A stretch of 7,508 nt of DNA from SKKY01 sp964622305 (GCA_964622305.1 CAZUPR010000052.1:1-7508), one strand, 5' to 3'; shown: positions 1 through 6,760, counted from the stretch's first letter. Numbers and translations: made by a program. Notes: generated by a model from the letters alone, not told the origin.

Positions 1-72
1 ATCGAACCGGTACGGGATTTAACTCCCGCAGGATTTTAAGTCCTGTGCGTCTGCCAATTCCGCCACCCCGGC
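1..72 (-). tRNA. tRNA-Leu (anticodon UAA), 3' end cut by window start
   Basis: Read on the minus strand, the gene starts GCCGGGGTGGCGGAATTGGC, the usual 5' end and D-arm of bacterial tRNA-Leu. The anticodon loop is CTTAAAA, giving UAA. A variable arm follows, then the start of the T-arm (GGTTCGAT). The last part of the T-arm, the acceptor 3' strand and any CCA lie outside the window, so the gene is partial here. It is the last visible gene of the cluster, 54 bp after tRNA-Cys. Confidence 0.95.
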
Positions 73-83
73 AGAATTAATAA

Positions 84-121
84 GGTAAAAATTTTTGCTT
101 AATCAAAGCTGGTAAAAATTT
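84..121. repeat. Short direct repeat between tRNA-Cys and tRNA-Leu
   Basis: GGTAAAAATTT occurs at 84-94 and again at 111-121, 27 bp apart, within the 54-bp spacer between the tRNA genes. A weak 4-bp hairpin (97-109) lies between the copies. In AT-rich DNA this may be chance or a relic of a small duplication. Confidence 0.5.
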
Positions 122-126
122 GAAAA

Positions 127-200
127 TGGAGGCGACACCCGGATTTGAACCGGGGGTGAAGGAGTTGCAGTCCTCTGCCTTACCACTTGGCTATGTCGCC
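127..200 (-). tRNA. tRNA-Cys (anticodon GCA), CCA encoded
   Basis: Minus-strand cloverleaf with acceptor stem GGCGACA/TGTCGCC, anticodon loop CTGCAAC (GCA) and T-loop GTTCAAAT. The discriminator base is U, as expected for tRNA-Cys, followed by an encoded CCA. The length is 74 nt including CCA. It lies between tRNA-Gly and tRNA-Leu and shares their transcript. Confidence 0.97.
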
Positions 201-243
201 TTAATAAATAAAAAATAAATATTCATAATTGAATTTTATTAAT

Positions 244-318
244 TGGAGCGGAAGACGAGATTCGAACTCGCGACCCTCGCCTTGGCAAGGCGATGCTCTA
301 CCACTGAGCCACTTCCGC
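244..318 (-). tRNA. tRNA-Gly (anticodon GCC), CCA encoded
   Basis: Minus-strand cloverleaf with acceptor stem GCGGAAG/CTTCCGC, anticodon loop TTGCCAA (GCC), T-arm with GTTCGAAT, discriminator U and encoded CCA. The length is 75 nt. It is separated from tRNA-Phe by 10 bp and from tRNA-Cys by 43 bp of AT-rich DNA with no visible promoter. Confidence 0.97.
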
Positions 319-328
319 TTCCGAAAAA

Positions 329-404
<76 letters not shown>

Positions 405-412
405 AAAAAAAA

Positions 413-488
413 TGGCGGAGCTGACGGGAATTGAACCCGCGATCTTCGGCGTGACAGGCCGACGTGATAACCGCTACACTACAGCTCC
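413..488 (-). tRNA. tRNA-Asp (anticodon GUC), CCA encoded
   Basis: Minus-strand cloverleaf with acceptor stem GGAGCTG/CAGCTCC, anticodon loop CTGTCAC (GUC), T-loop GTTCAATT, discriminator G (the tRNA-Asp identity base) and encoded CCA. The length is 76 nt. Only 4 bp separate it from tRNA-Val. Confidence 0.97.
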
Positions 489-492
489 GTAT

Positions 493-568
493 TGGTGGGC
501 GATGACGGGATCGAACCGCCGACATCTTGCTTGTAAGGCAAGCGCTCTCCCAGCTGAGCTAATCGCCC
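493..568 (-). tRNA. tRNA-Val (anticodon UAC), CCA encoded
   Basis: First gene of the minus-strand tRNA operon. Acceptor stem GGGCGAT/ATCGCCC, anticodon loop CTTACAA (UAC), T-loop GTTCGATC, discriminator A and encoded CCA. The length is 76 nt. Its 5' end lies about 18 bp downstream of the -10 box of the cluster promoter, leaving a very short leader for RNase P to remove. Confidence 0.97.
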
Positions 569-586
569 TCACCAGTAACAAAATCA

Positions 587-615
587 ATTATATATCAGCT
601 TAAAATATAAGTCAA
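587..615 (-). promoter_or_regulatory. SigA-type promoter of the tRNA cluster
   Basis: On the minus strand, TTGACT (610-615) is followed by a 17-bp spacer and then TATAAT (587-592). This matches the housekeeping sigma consensus at 11 of 12 positions with ideal spacing. Transcription should start near position 580, about 12 nt before tRNA-Val. The strength fits a stable-RNA operon. No second promoter is evident between the tRNAs. Confidence 0.9.
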
Positions 616-649
616 AGCTATTTTCTTATTTCCGCATATATTTTTCCAT

Positions 650-685
650 AAAAAAAAGGCCTCTGTTTTTGTCCTTCAGAGACCT
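650..685 (-). terminator. Intrinsic terminator of the Nudix-like gene
   Basis: The minus-strand RNA forms a 9-bp stem, AGGUCUCUG (677-685) with CAGAGGCCU (657-665), closed by an 11-nt loop and followed directly by a run of U (650-656). One pair is G-U on this strand but a C-A mismatch on the other, so the element is built for minus-strand transcripts. It begins 12 nt after the Nudix-like stop codon and isolates that gene from the tRNA promoter just downstream. Confidence 0.88.
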
Positions 686-697
686 GATCTTTTTTAA

Positions 698-1144
698 CTA
701 AACTGTCCTTTCAATATCTTCATTATTTTCTTCAAGAGCTTCTTTATATTTTTTATAGGAATACTTGAGCAGGGATTGGTCTTGACTATAGGTTACCATT
801 TCCAGAGCATCGTCAAAATTATAAAAACCACCGTCTGTAAAACCTTCCATCTTATTAATAGACACTTCTGGCTTGTCTGCTTCCATTACAAACCAGTTAA
901 TTCTATTGCAGACCGGTTTTCTTCTTGTGGTTGAGAAAAACTCATAGCTGGTTTCACCAACAGGTGAAACTATTTCAGCTGTAACTCCAGCTTCATAGCG
1001 CACTCTGGATGTTGCTACTTCATTTGGAGTTCTTTCATTTCTAATTACTCCCTTTGGAAAAACCCACTCTCCTTTTTCATTCTTGAGAATCAAAACGCTG
1101 TCTTCCCAAAAGACAATTCCACCCGAACAATTTCTAATTAACAT
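698..1144 (-). CDS. Nudix-fold protein with degenerate Nudix box (148 aa)
   Basis: Small cytosolic Nudix-superfamily protein. Nudix enzymes hydrolyse nucleoside diphosphates linked to another moiety; the substrate here cannot be inferred. The N-terminal strand (residues 4-31, ending WVFPKG) is typical. The box begins at G32 and ends at E51-A-G53-V, but the canonical Glu at 38 is Arg, and the R-E-x-x-E-E metal-binding helix reads S46-R47-V-R-Y50-E51, so only one of the core glutamates remains. This could mean loss of hydrolysis, a binding or regulatory role, or metal binding elsewhere. From memory, similar proteins with a relaxed box occur in Clostridia. The start at 1144 is chosen because AAGGAGG lies 9 nt upstream; an upstream in-frame extension to 1228 has no such site and lacks Nudix character. 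The gene is monocistronic with its own terminator, and divergent from the UPF0182 gene. Confidence 0.85.
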   Translation of the reverse strand: MLIRNCSGGIVFWEDSVLILKNEKGEWVFPKGVIRNERTPNEVATSRVRYEAGVTAEIVSPVGETSYEFFSTTRRKPVCNRINWFVMEADKPEVSINKMEGFTDGGFYNFDDALEMVTYSQDQSLLKYSYKKYKEALEENNEDIERTV

Positions 1145-1153
1145 CTTAATCAG

Positions 1154-1160
1154 CCTCCTT
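1154..1160 (-). promoter_or_regulatory. Ribosome binding site fixing the Nudix-like gene start
   Basis: A perfect AAGGAGG on the minus strand lies 9 nt before the ATG at 1144. It decides in favour of the 148-residue product over a 176-residue reading starting at 1228. Confidence 0.88.
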
Positions 1161-1221
1161 ATATTTTTTTCTCTTATTCCTATTGATTGGTTAGCTATAC
1201 ATAACCTTATTATTTTTCTTT

Positions 1222-1250
1222 TAAACATATTTTTAAAAATATAGTATAAT
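1222..1250 (+). promoter_or_regulatory. Probable promoter of the UPF0182 gene, with palindromic spacer
   Basis: A perfect -10 box TATAAT at 1245-1250 lies 17 bp after a weak -35 box TAAACA (1222-1227, 4 of 6 matches). Transcription would begin near 1257, leaving a leader of about 73 nt before the ATG at 1330. The spacer holds a perfect 16-bp AT-only palindrome (1227-1242). In DNA this AT-rich, the weak -35 could be chance, so confidence is moderate. Confidence 0.55.
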
Positions 1251-1329
1251 TGGAAAATAATAAAATATTTCTTATTGTAGTTAAAATTTTATCTAATTAA
1301 TCTATTTAATCTAATCCTTAGGAGGTCTT

Positions 1330-4083
1330 ATGTTTAACAATAATAGTAATAATAATGAATTCAGAAAACCTAATGTAAATATAAAAATGCCACAGATGCC
1401 CAAAGTTTCTTTTTTGCCGCTTTTACTAGTTTTATTTTTACTCCTCTTGCCTCTTTTAAACAACTTTTGGATAAGTCTATCCTGGTTTAAAGAGGTTGGC
1501 TACTCTTCAGTCTTCTTAAAAAACCTTCTCTTTAAACTCTCCGTTGGAGTGGGAATTTTCCTTTTGACCCTGGCCCTCTCCTTCTTCACCCTTTTAAAAA
1601 CAGTTCGTTCCATACCTGATACTTATATAGAAGAGAATGATATTATTGACATCAGCATGTCGGTCAGAAAACCAAATAAAAAGAAAATCCTTTCTATTGC
1701 CGGTCTTTATTCTTTTCTTATTAGCTTTCTCTTCACTGGTCCAATTTGGAAGGATGTCCTGCTTTTTATTAATCAAGTATCCTTTAATTTGGCAGACCCA
1801 CTCTTTAACAAGGATATAGGCTTTTATTTTTTCACCATGCCTCTGATTGAAAATATTCTTTCACCCCTGCTCTTTGTTTCTGTGACCATAATTTTCTTAA
1901 ATGCTCTAACTTACGTCTACTATTATAGAAGGATGGAAAACCTTGCCGAAAATCTCTTTCACAAATTTGGCCTTTTAATTTCTGTTTTTTTCCTCCTCCT
2001 CATTGCCAATTATTATGTTCAGTCACTTAATTTGGTCCACTCAAGTAATGGTTCAGTTTATGGAGCTGGTTTTACCGATGTTTACGTAAGCCTCAATCTT
2101 TACTATTTAAAAATGGCCCTGGCCCTTCTTTCTGCGGTCAGCATCATTACTGGCCTTAAAAAGAAAAACTTAAAGCTTGCCCTGGCCGGCCCCCTGATCT
2201 TGGCTTTCATAACCTTTGCCGGTGGCTTTGCCGAACTTGGAGTCCAAAACTTCCTGGTAAATCCCAACGAACTTAGCAAGGAAGAAGCCTACATTAAAAG
2301 GAGTATCGAATACACCCAGATTGCCTATAATCTTGACCAGGTTGAAAGGCGTGAATTCCCCGCCCTTTGGAATCTTTCTGCTGATGATATCGAGGAAGCC
2401 TCCAACACCATTAAAAATATCCGGGTCAACGACTTCCGCCCCACCCAGGCTATTTACAACCAGCTACAAAGTATCAGACTCTACTACCAATTCTCTAATA
2501 TTTCTATAGACAGATATAACTTAGATGGTGAGCAAAGGCAGGTCTTTTTATCTGCCAGAGAAATGGACCACTCCCGCCTGCCTGATCAGGCTAAGAACTG
2601 GATTAACCAACACCTGAAATTCACTCATGGCTATGGAGTTGCTATTTCACCAGTAAATAAAATAACTGCCCAGGGGCAGCCACAATTAATTGTTAAAAAT
2701 ATTCCTCCCGAAAGTGAATATGAAGAACTAACCATTACCAAGCCAGAAATCTACTTTGGCACTATAAGTAACAACTACATTATTATAAATACCGATGAAA
2801 AAGAATTTAACTATCCCACAGAAAATGATAATGCTGAAACAGTCTATTCCGGCCAGGCTGGTATCAGACTTAGTCTCTTAAATAAGATTGCCTTTAGTAT
2901 CGACAACAAAACACCTAAAATTCTTTTGTCCGGTGCTTTAAGCAGTGACAGTAAAATAATTATAAATCGCAATATCTCCGACCGGGTTAAAAAAATTGCG
3001 CCCTTTTTGAAGTATGAAAGTGACCCTTATCTGGTTATTAATGAAGGTAAACTCTATTGGATGATTGATGGTTATACTACCAGCAGCCGTTTTCCCTACT
3101 CGCAACCAGTTTACAGTGGCTATCAATCCTACAACTATATCCGTAACTCAGTAAAGGTTGTAATTGACGCCTACGAGGGGACAACCGATTTTTATATTTA
3201 CGATTCACAAGACCCTGTAGTTATGACTTACAATAATGTCTATCCTGGTCTCTTTAAAGATGCCAGTCTCATGCCCCAAGGTTTAAGGGAGCATGTTAAG
3301 TATCCGGTTGAACTCTTTGATATTCAGTCCAGCATTTTTTCAATTTACCACATGGATAACCCACGGACCTTCTTTAACAGGGAAGATGCCTGGAGTATTG
3401 CAACAGAAAAATACGACAAGGATTTAGTTACTGTAAGGCCTTATTACATCACAATGGCCCTGCCAGGCAGTGATGAAGCTGAGTTTGTTCTGGTTCAGCC
3501 TTATACAGCTTATCAAAAAAATAATATGGTCTCCTGGTTTGCCGCCCTCAATGATGGCGATAACTACGGTAAGCTCCTTGTTTACACCTTTCCAAAACAG
3601 AGGCTGATTTACGGACCTATGCAAATTGAGTCACGTATTGACCAGGATGCTACCATCTCCTCCCAGCTCACCCTTTGGGAAAGGCAGGGTTCATCAGTTG
3701 TCAGAGGCAACTTGATGGTTATACCAATTAAAGATTCCCTCTTATATGTTGAGCCACTTTATTTGCGGTCAGATAATGCCAATGCTCTGCCGGAAGTAAA
3801 ACAAATTATTCTGGCTTATGGGGATGATATTATTATGGAGCCAACTCTAGAAGCGGGCTTACAAAGACTCTTTGGTTATGAAGGATCATCATCGGCTGAA
3901 CCAGTGGAAAAAGAAGATGAATCATCCTCTGTAGAAGATTCCACCCTAGCTCAATTAATAGACAGAGCCAACAGACTTTTTGAAAGTTCTCAGGAAAATC
4001 TGCGTCAGGGAAACTGGACTGCTTATGGCAGAGATCTGGATCAGCTTGAAAAAGTTCTGCAAAGCCTTGATTCATATAAATAA
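1330..4083 (+). CDS. UPF0182 family integral membrane protein (917 aa)
   Basis: Large membrane protein of the UPF0182 family (PF03699), whose function is unknown; the full length of about 900 residues is normal. The N-terminus is Asn-rich and basic (1-25). About seven hydrophobic segments follow, near residues 26-50, 66-90, 119-145, 175-203, 218-240, 262-280 and 287-312. The remaining ~600 residues are polar and probably face outward, given an odd number of spans and a cytoplasmic N-terminus. The C-terminus has an acidic Ser/Glu-rich linker (about 851-870) and then a short helical tail ending in a GNWTAYGRDLDQLEKVL pattern, which I recall as typical of the family. AGGAGG at 1320-1325, 4 nt before the ATG, supports the start; the spacing is slightly short. 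The M23 peptidase gene follows after 59 bp with no terminator, so readthrough into it is likely. Confidence 0.93.
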   Translation: MFNNNSNNNEFRKPNVNIKMPQMPKVSFLPLLLVLFLLLLPLLNNFWISLSWFKEVGYSSVFLKNLLFKLSVGVGIFLLTLALSFFTLLKTVRSIPDTYIEENDIIDISMSVRKPNKKKILSIAGLYSFLISFLFTGPIWKDVLLFINQVSFNLADPLFNKDIGFYFFTMPLIENILSPLLFVSVTIIFLNALTYVYYYRRMENLAENLFHKFGLLISVFFLLLIANYYVQSLNLVHSSNGSVYGAGFTDVYVSLNLYYLKMALALLSAVSIITGLKKKNLKLALAGPLILAFITFAGGFAELGVQNFLVNPNELSKEEAYIKRSIEYTQIAYNLDQVERREFPALWNLSADDIEEASNTIKNIRVNDFRPTQAIYNQLQSIRLYYQFSNISIDRYNLDGEQRQVFLSAREMDHSRLPDQAKNWINQHLKFTHGYGVAISPVNKITAQGQPQLIVKNIPPESEYEELTITKPEIYFGTISNNYIIINTDEKEFNYPTENDNAETVYSGQAGIRLSLLNKIAFSIDNKTPKILLSGALSSDSKIIINRNISDRVKKIAPFLKYESDPYLVINEGKLYWMIDGYTTSSRFPYSQPVYSGYQSYNYIRNSVKVVIDAYEGTTDFYIYDSQDPVVMTYNNVYPGLFKDASLMPQGLREHVKYPVELFDIQSSIFSIYHMDNPRTFFNREDAWSIATEKYDKDLVTVRPYYITMALPGSDEAEFVLVQPYTAYQKNNMVSWFAALNDGDNYGKLLVYTFPKQRLIYGPMQIESRIDQDATISSQLTLWERQGSSVVRGNLMVIPIKDSLLYVEPLYLRSDNANALPEVKQIILAYGDDIIMEPTLEAGLQRLFGYEGSSSAEPVEKEDESSSVEDSTLAQLIDRANRLFESSQENLRQGNWTAYGRDLDQLEKVLQSLDSYK

Positions 4084-4087
4084 TTTT

Positions 4088-4116
4088 TTGAATTACATTT
4101 AAAAGTGTATTATAAT
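4088..4116 (+). promoter_or_regulatory. SigA-type promoter of the M23 peptidase gene
   Basis: TTGAAT (4088-4093), a 17-bp spacer and TATAAT (4111-4116) lie directly after the UPF0182 stop codon. Transcription should start near 4123, giving a leader of about 20 nt. AAGGGGGG (4126-4133) sits 9 nt before the ATG at 4143. There is no hairpin terminator between the two genes, so the peptidase can be made from its own promoter and also by readthrough. Confidence 0.85.
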
Positions 4117-4142
4117 CATAGTGATAAGGGGGGTTTTTACTT

Positions 4143-5270
4143 ATGAGAAAAAGTCTTTTTATAAAAATTGTTTCCATCTTGCTTTTGTTTTCTTTCAACT
4201 TTTTAGTTTTTGCAGACAATATTGATGATGCTATTAAAAAACAGGAAGAATTAAACTCACAAATAAATGCAACACAAAAAGCTCTTGCAGCAAAGGAAGC
4301 TGAACAAAAGAAAATCAGAAGTGAATTAAACCAAATAACCTCCACTCTTGAAAAAACAAATGCTTCTATTAACGAAATCAACAACAGCCTGGAGCTGTCG
4401 GAAGAAAATATCGAAAAAATATTAGGTGAGATTGGCCTTAAAGAGGAAGAGTTAGATGAAAGATCTGAACTTTTAAAGGGTCGTCTTAAAGACATCTATA
4501 TTAAAGGTGAAGTTAAATTTTTAGATGTTCTTTTTAGAGCTACCTCTTTTTCAGACTTCCTTTCCCGTTATGAACTCATGAAAATCGTTGCTAAAAACGA
4601 TAAAGATTTAATTAGTCAAATGGAAAAGGAAAAGAAGGAACTGGATGATGCCAAGGCTGCTCTTGAACAGGAGAAGAACAGATTAATAGAGCTGAGAAGC
4701 CAAAAAGAAGCCCGTACTAATGAACTATCAATAGCCTCTTCCAGACATCAGCAAGTTATAACTACCATAAATAAAGATAAAAAATACTATGAAGCCATGT
4801 TGGACGAACTTGAAGCCCAGTCCAAAATCATTGAACAAGAAATCAGAGCCATTCAGGGCACAGGTGGAGTTAGCCCTAATGCCCTATATTGGCCAACACC
4901 TGGTTACTACAGAATTACTTCGCCTTACGGCTACCGTAATCACCCAATTTTAAATACTAATAAGCTGCATACTGGTATAGATATTGGTGTTTCTTATGGT
5001 AAAAACGTTTTGGCGGCCAACTCAGGAACAGTAATCATGGCAAAATATAATGGAGCTTATGGCTACTGTGTTATCATTGACCATGGTGGCGGTTTAGGCA
5101 GTCTTTATGCCCACCTTTCAGCTTTTTCTGTTAAGGTAGGCGATGTTGTAGCAACTGGTCAAAAGATTGCAGAAGTTGGTACTTCTGGTCTTTCTACTGG
5201 CCCTCACCTACACTTTGAAGTCAGACTTAATGGTGCCCACACCAGCCCTGACAAGTACCTGGTAAAATAA
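4143..5270 (+). CDS. Secreted coiled-coil M23 (LytM-type) peptidoglycan endopeptidase (375 aa)
   Basis: Murein hydrolase with the EnvC-like architecture: signal peptide, long coiled coil, C-terminal M23 domain. Residues 1-24 form a signal peptide (basic MRK, hydrophobic core, likely signal peptidase I cleavage after VFA24). Residues about 28-240 are rich in Glu, Lys, Gln and Leu with heptad-like helices. The M23 domain runs from about 249 (YWPTPG...ITSPYGYRNHP) to the end. All LytM zinc and catalytic positions are present: H276 and D280 in HTGID, H324 in YAHLS, H355 and H357 in HLHFE. It is therefore probably an active zinc enzyme cleaving peptidoglycan cross-bridges, unlike EnvC itself, which only activates amidases. 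The coiled coil suggests autoregulation or recruitment to a membrane complex. It follows the UPF0182 gene and precedes the methyltransferase gene by 33 bp with no terminator between. Confidence 0.93.
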   Translation: MRKSLFIKIVSILLLFSFNFLVFADNIDDAIKKQEELNSQINATQKALAAKEAEQKKIRSELNQITSTLEKTNASINEINNSLELSEENIEKILGEIGLKEEELDERSELLKGRLKDIYIKGEVKFLDVLFRATSFSDFLSRYELMKIVAKNDKDLISQMEKEKKELDDAKAALEQEKNRLIELRSQKEARTNELSIASSRHQQVITTINKDKKYYEAMLDELEAQSKIIEQEIRAIQGTGGVSPNALYWPTPGYYRITSPYGYRNHPILNTNKLHTGIDIGVSYGKNVLAANSGTVIMAKYNGAYGYCVIIDHGGGLGSLYAHLSAFSVKVGDVVATGQKIAEVGTSGLSTGPHLHFEVRLNGAHTSPDKYLVK

Positions 5271-5303
5271 AAGAAAAGCTAAAAAACAGGGAGAAAAATT
5301 CTA

Positions 5304-6128
5304 ATGAGTATTCTCTATACGATTAAGCAAACAAATTTAAAATACAAAAAAGCCTATGTCAGTCACAGAGATATAGGAAAAATATATGACAAAAAAAACA
5401 AAACCCACTCCTCGCATATGAGCAGTGGGTTTTTAGAGAGCTATAAAAAGTTCTTTTCTTTTCTGGAACTAAAAGATAAAGCTAAAGTACTGGAAATTGG
5501 TTGTGGCAATGGAGCTTTGGCAAATATTATTCCAGACCGGGTAAACTATATGGGTATTGATATTTCAGATAAGATGATTAGCCAGGCCATAAAGGACAAC
5601 AAAAAGAACAGAAAAAATATAAGCTTTGAGAAAGTGGATGCCAGGGACTTTTTAAAGTTTGCCACTCCTGCCTCCTACGACCTAATTATCCTTTCTTTTT
5701 CCAGAAAATACTTTAATGATGAATTTAAAAAGAAAGTATTTGAAAGTCTTAAAAGTTCCGGCTCTCTTTTAATGGCCGATGATTATGCTATTAATTACCA
5801 AGGTCTTTTTGCAGAATGGGAAGACTTTAAAAAAAGTCATCAGAAAAATTTAACAAAAATCTATCCCTACCATGACTTTTTGGAGAATTCTGACCAAATA
5901 AATACGGAATTCATTAGACTGGGCTACAAGCAAACCATAATAATCAATTTCCAGGAAGAAGTAAAAGATTCCTGTGCCTACCTGGAGAACTCTGCCATCC
6001 TGGACGAGCTTTCTTCTGAGTTTTCTTACGCGGCTGATCATGCAAAAAAAGAATTTCTTAAAAATTTAAAGGCCGGCAATTTTACACTGCCAGCCCAAAA
6101 TTACTATCTGGCCCTGGGTAAAAAATAA
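5304..6128 (+). CDS. Class I SAM-dependent methyltransferase, substrate unknown (274 aa)
   Basis: Rossmann-fold methyltransferase. Motif I is VLEIGCGNGAL (62-72), which binds S-adenosylmethionine. The acidic residue that contacts the ribose is D86 in YMGIDIS, D112 in VDARDF fits the adenine-contacting position, and YDLIIL follows as motif IV. The N-terminal IYDKK...HSSHM segment (about 27-39) resembles the substrate-side cap helix of UbiE-like enzymes, which supports the start at 5304 rather than the in-frame ATG at 5418 (M39). AGGGAG lies 10 nt before the chosen start. The C-terminal half matches no substrate class I recognise. There is no own promoter in the 33-bp gap, so it is probably co-transcribed with the M23 gene. 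The 5' coding part carries a terminator-like hairpin (5400-5433). The gene converges on the cobalamin adenosyltransferase gene with only 44 bp between the stop codons. Confidence 0.85.
   Translation: MSILYTIKQTNLKYKKAYVSHRDIGKIYDKKNKTHSSHMSSGFLESYKKFFSFLELKDKAKVLEIGCGNGALANIIPDRVNYMGIDISDKMISQAIKDNKKNRKNISFEKVDARDFLKFATPASYDLIILSFSRKYFNDEFKKKVFESLKSSGSLLMADDYAINYQGLFAEWEDFKKSHQKNLTKIYPYHDFLENSDQINTEFIRLGYKQTIIINFQEEVKDSCAYLENSAILDELSSEFSYAADHAKKEFLKNLKAGNFTLPAQNYYLALGKK
5391..5434. terminator. Terminator-like hairpin inside the methyltransferase coding region
   Basis: Perfect 10-bp inverted repeat AAAACCCACT (5400-5409) and AGTGGGTTTT (5424-5433), with a C/C mismatch, 3 further pairs (CTC/GAG) and a 6-nt loop. 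On the plus strand only a short T run (to 5434) follows. On the minus strand the stem runs into a long U tract (complement of 5391-5403, broken by one G), the classic form of an intrinsic terminator. It lies within codons 33-43 of the methyltransferase gene. It could stop antisense transcripts coming from the right, attenuate readthrough from the M23 gene, or do neither. Confidence 0.5.
6060..6095 (-). terminator. Possible terminator of the acyltransferase-adenosyltransferase operon
   Basis: The minus-strand RNA can form a 7-bp GC-rich stem, GGCUGGC (6089-6095) with GCCGGCC (6071-6077), including one U-G pair. The loop is 11 nt and the stem is followed by UUUAAAUUUUU. It lies about 78 nt past the stop codon of the adenosyltransferase gene, inside the 3' coding part of the convergent methyltransferase gene. 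The interrupted U tract makes this a moderate call. No better terminator is visible in the 44-bp gap between the two genes. Confidence 0.42.
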
Positions 6129-6172
6129 ATTCTTTTGCTTGCCCTGCCTTTCTTTGTCCAGATTAGGTCTCT

Positions 6173-6760
6173 TTAATTTTCTATGCCTTTTCTGGCCTCC
6201 AGATTCTGATCTTTATAATAATGTTTTATTTCCACCATTTCTGTTACCAAATCTGCCAGACTTATAATTTCTGGCAGAGCCTTACGCCCCGTTAAAACAA
6301 GTTCAATAGATTTTTCCCTCTCAAGAATATTTTTAATAAATTCATCTTTATCAATAAGTTCAAAATAAAGGGCCACGTTTACTTCATCTAAAATAATAAT
6401 GTCATATTCGTTGCTTTTAAGAGTTTTGTATAAATCTGCCAGACCTTTATTAATCAGGTCAAGATACTCTTGGGGTGGATTGCCCTTTTCAAAAAAGACA
6501 ACCTCTTCTTTCCACTTCTCATACTCTCCGGATCCCATATCTTCTTTTCTGGCAATAAAGAAAGGTTTTCCAAGTGTTTGTAACTTTAAATTTTCTGAAA
6601 GATTTTCCAGTATATCTTGCTCGCTATAGGCCTTAGACTTCATAAACTGTAAAAAGAGAATCTTTTTTCCGGCCCCCAGGGCCCTGATTGCCAAACCAAT
6701 GGCTGCAGTTGTTTTTCCTTTACCATCGCCTGTATATACCTGTATTTTACCTTCACACAT
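6173..6760 (-). CDS. cobO: Cob(I)alamin adenosyltransferase, CobA/CobO/BtuR family (195 aa)
   Basis: Transfers the adenosyl group of ATP to cob(I)alamin or a corrinoid precursor (EC 2.5.1.17), giving the adenosylcobalamin form used by mutases, eliminases and some reductases; cytosolic. The P-loop GDGKGKTT (11-18) follows the opening strand IQVYT. YDIIILDEVN (119-128) is the Walker B strand, with D125, E126 and N128 matching the usual LDEIN. LTGR and the C-terminal ARKGIE close the family pattern, and 195 residues is normal length (PF02572). AAGGGGG at 6769-6775, 8 nt before the ATG, supports the start. It lies 24 bp downstream of the acyltransferase gene on the same strand, so the two form an operon. 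No other cobalamin gene is in the window, so it may serve salvage as well as synthesis. The symbols cobA and btuR are used for the same family. Confidence 0.93.
   Translation of the reverse strand: MCEGKIQVYTGDGKGKTTAAIGLAIRALGAGKKILFLQFMKSKAYSEQDILENLSENLKLQTLGKPFFIARKEDMGSGEYEKWKEEVVFFEKGNPPQEYLDLINKGLADLYKTLKSNEYDIIILDEVNVALYFELIDKDEFIKNILEREKSIELVLTGRKALPEIISLADLVTEMVEIKHYYKDQNLEARKGIEN

Noticed and set aside
1145..1228. N-terminal extension of the Nudix-like protein by 28 residues
   Set aside because: The extension has no good ribosome binding site, is basic and unlike the Nudix fold, whereas the internal ATG at 1144 has a perfect AAGGAGG.
1257..1329. Riboswitch or structured leader before the UPF0182 gene
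   Set aside because: The leader is short and almost entirely AT, with no stable stem or known riboswitch core. The cobalamin-related gene at 6173 likewise has no B12-box-like leader.
3833..4495. 220-residue minus-strand open frame antisense to the UPF0182 3' end and M23 5' end
   Set aside because: Its product is low-complexity (Ser, Phe, Leu, Ile) with no domain. It crosses two strongly supported plus-strand genes and the M23 promoter, so it is an antisense shadow.
5418..6128. Shorter methyltransferase starting at the internal ATG
   Set aside because: No ribosome binding site precedes it, and it would remove the IYDKK cap region typical of this enzyme fold; the ATG sits in a hairpin loop.
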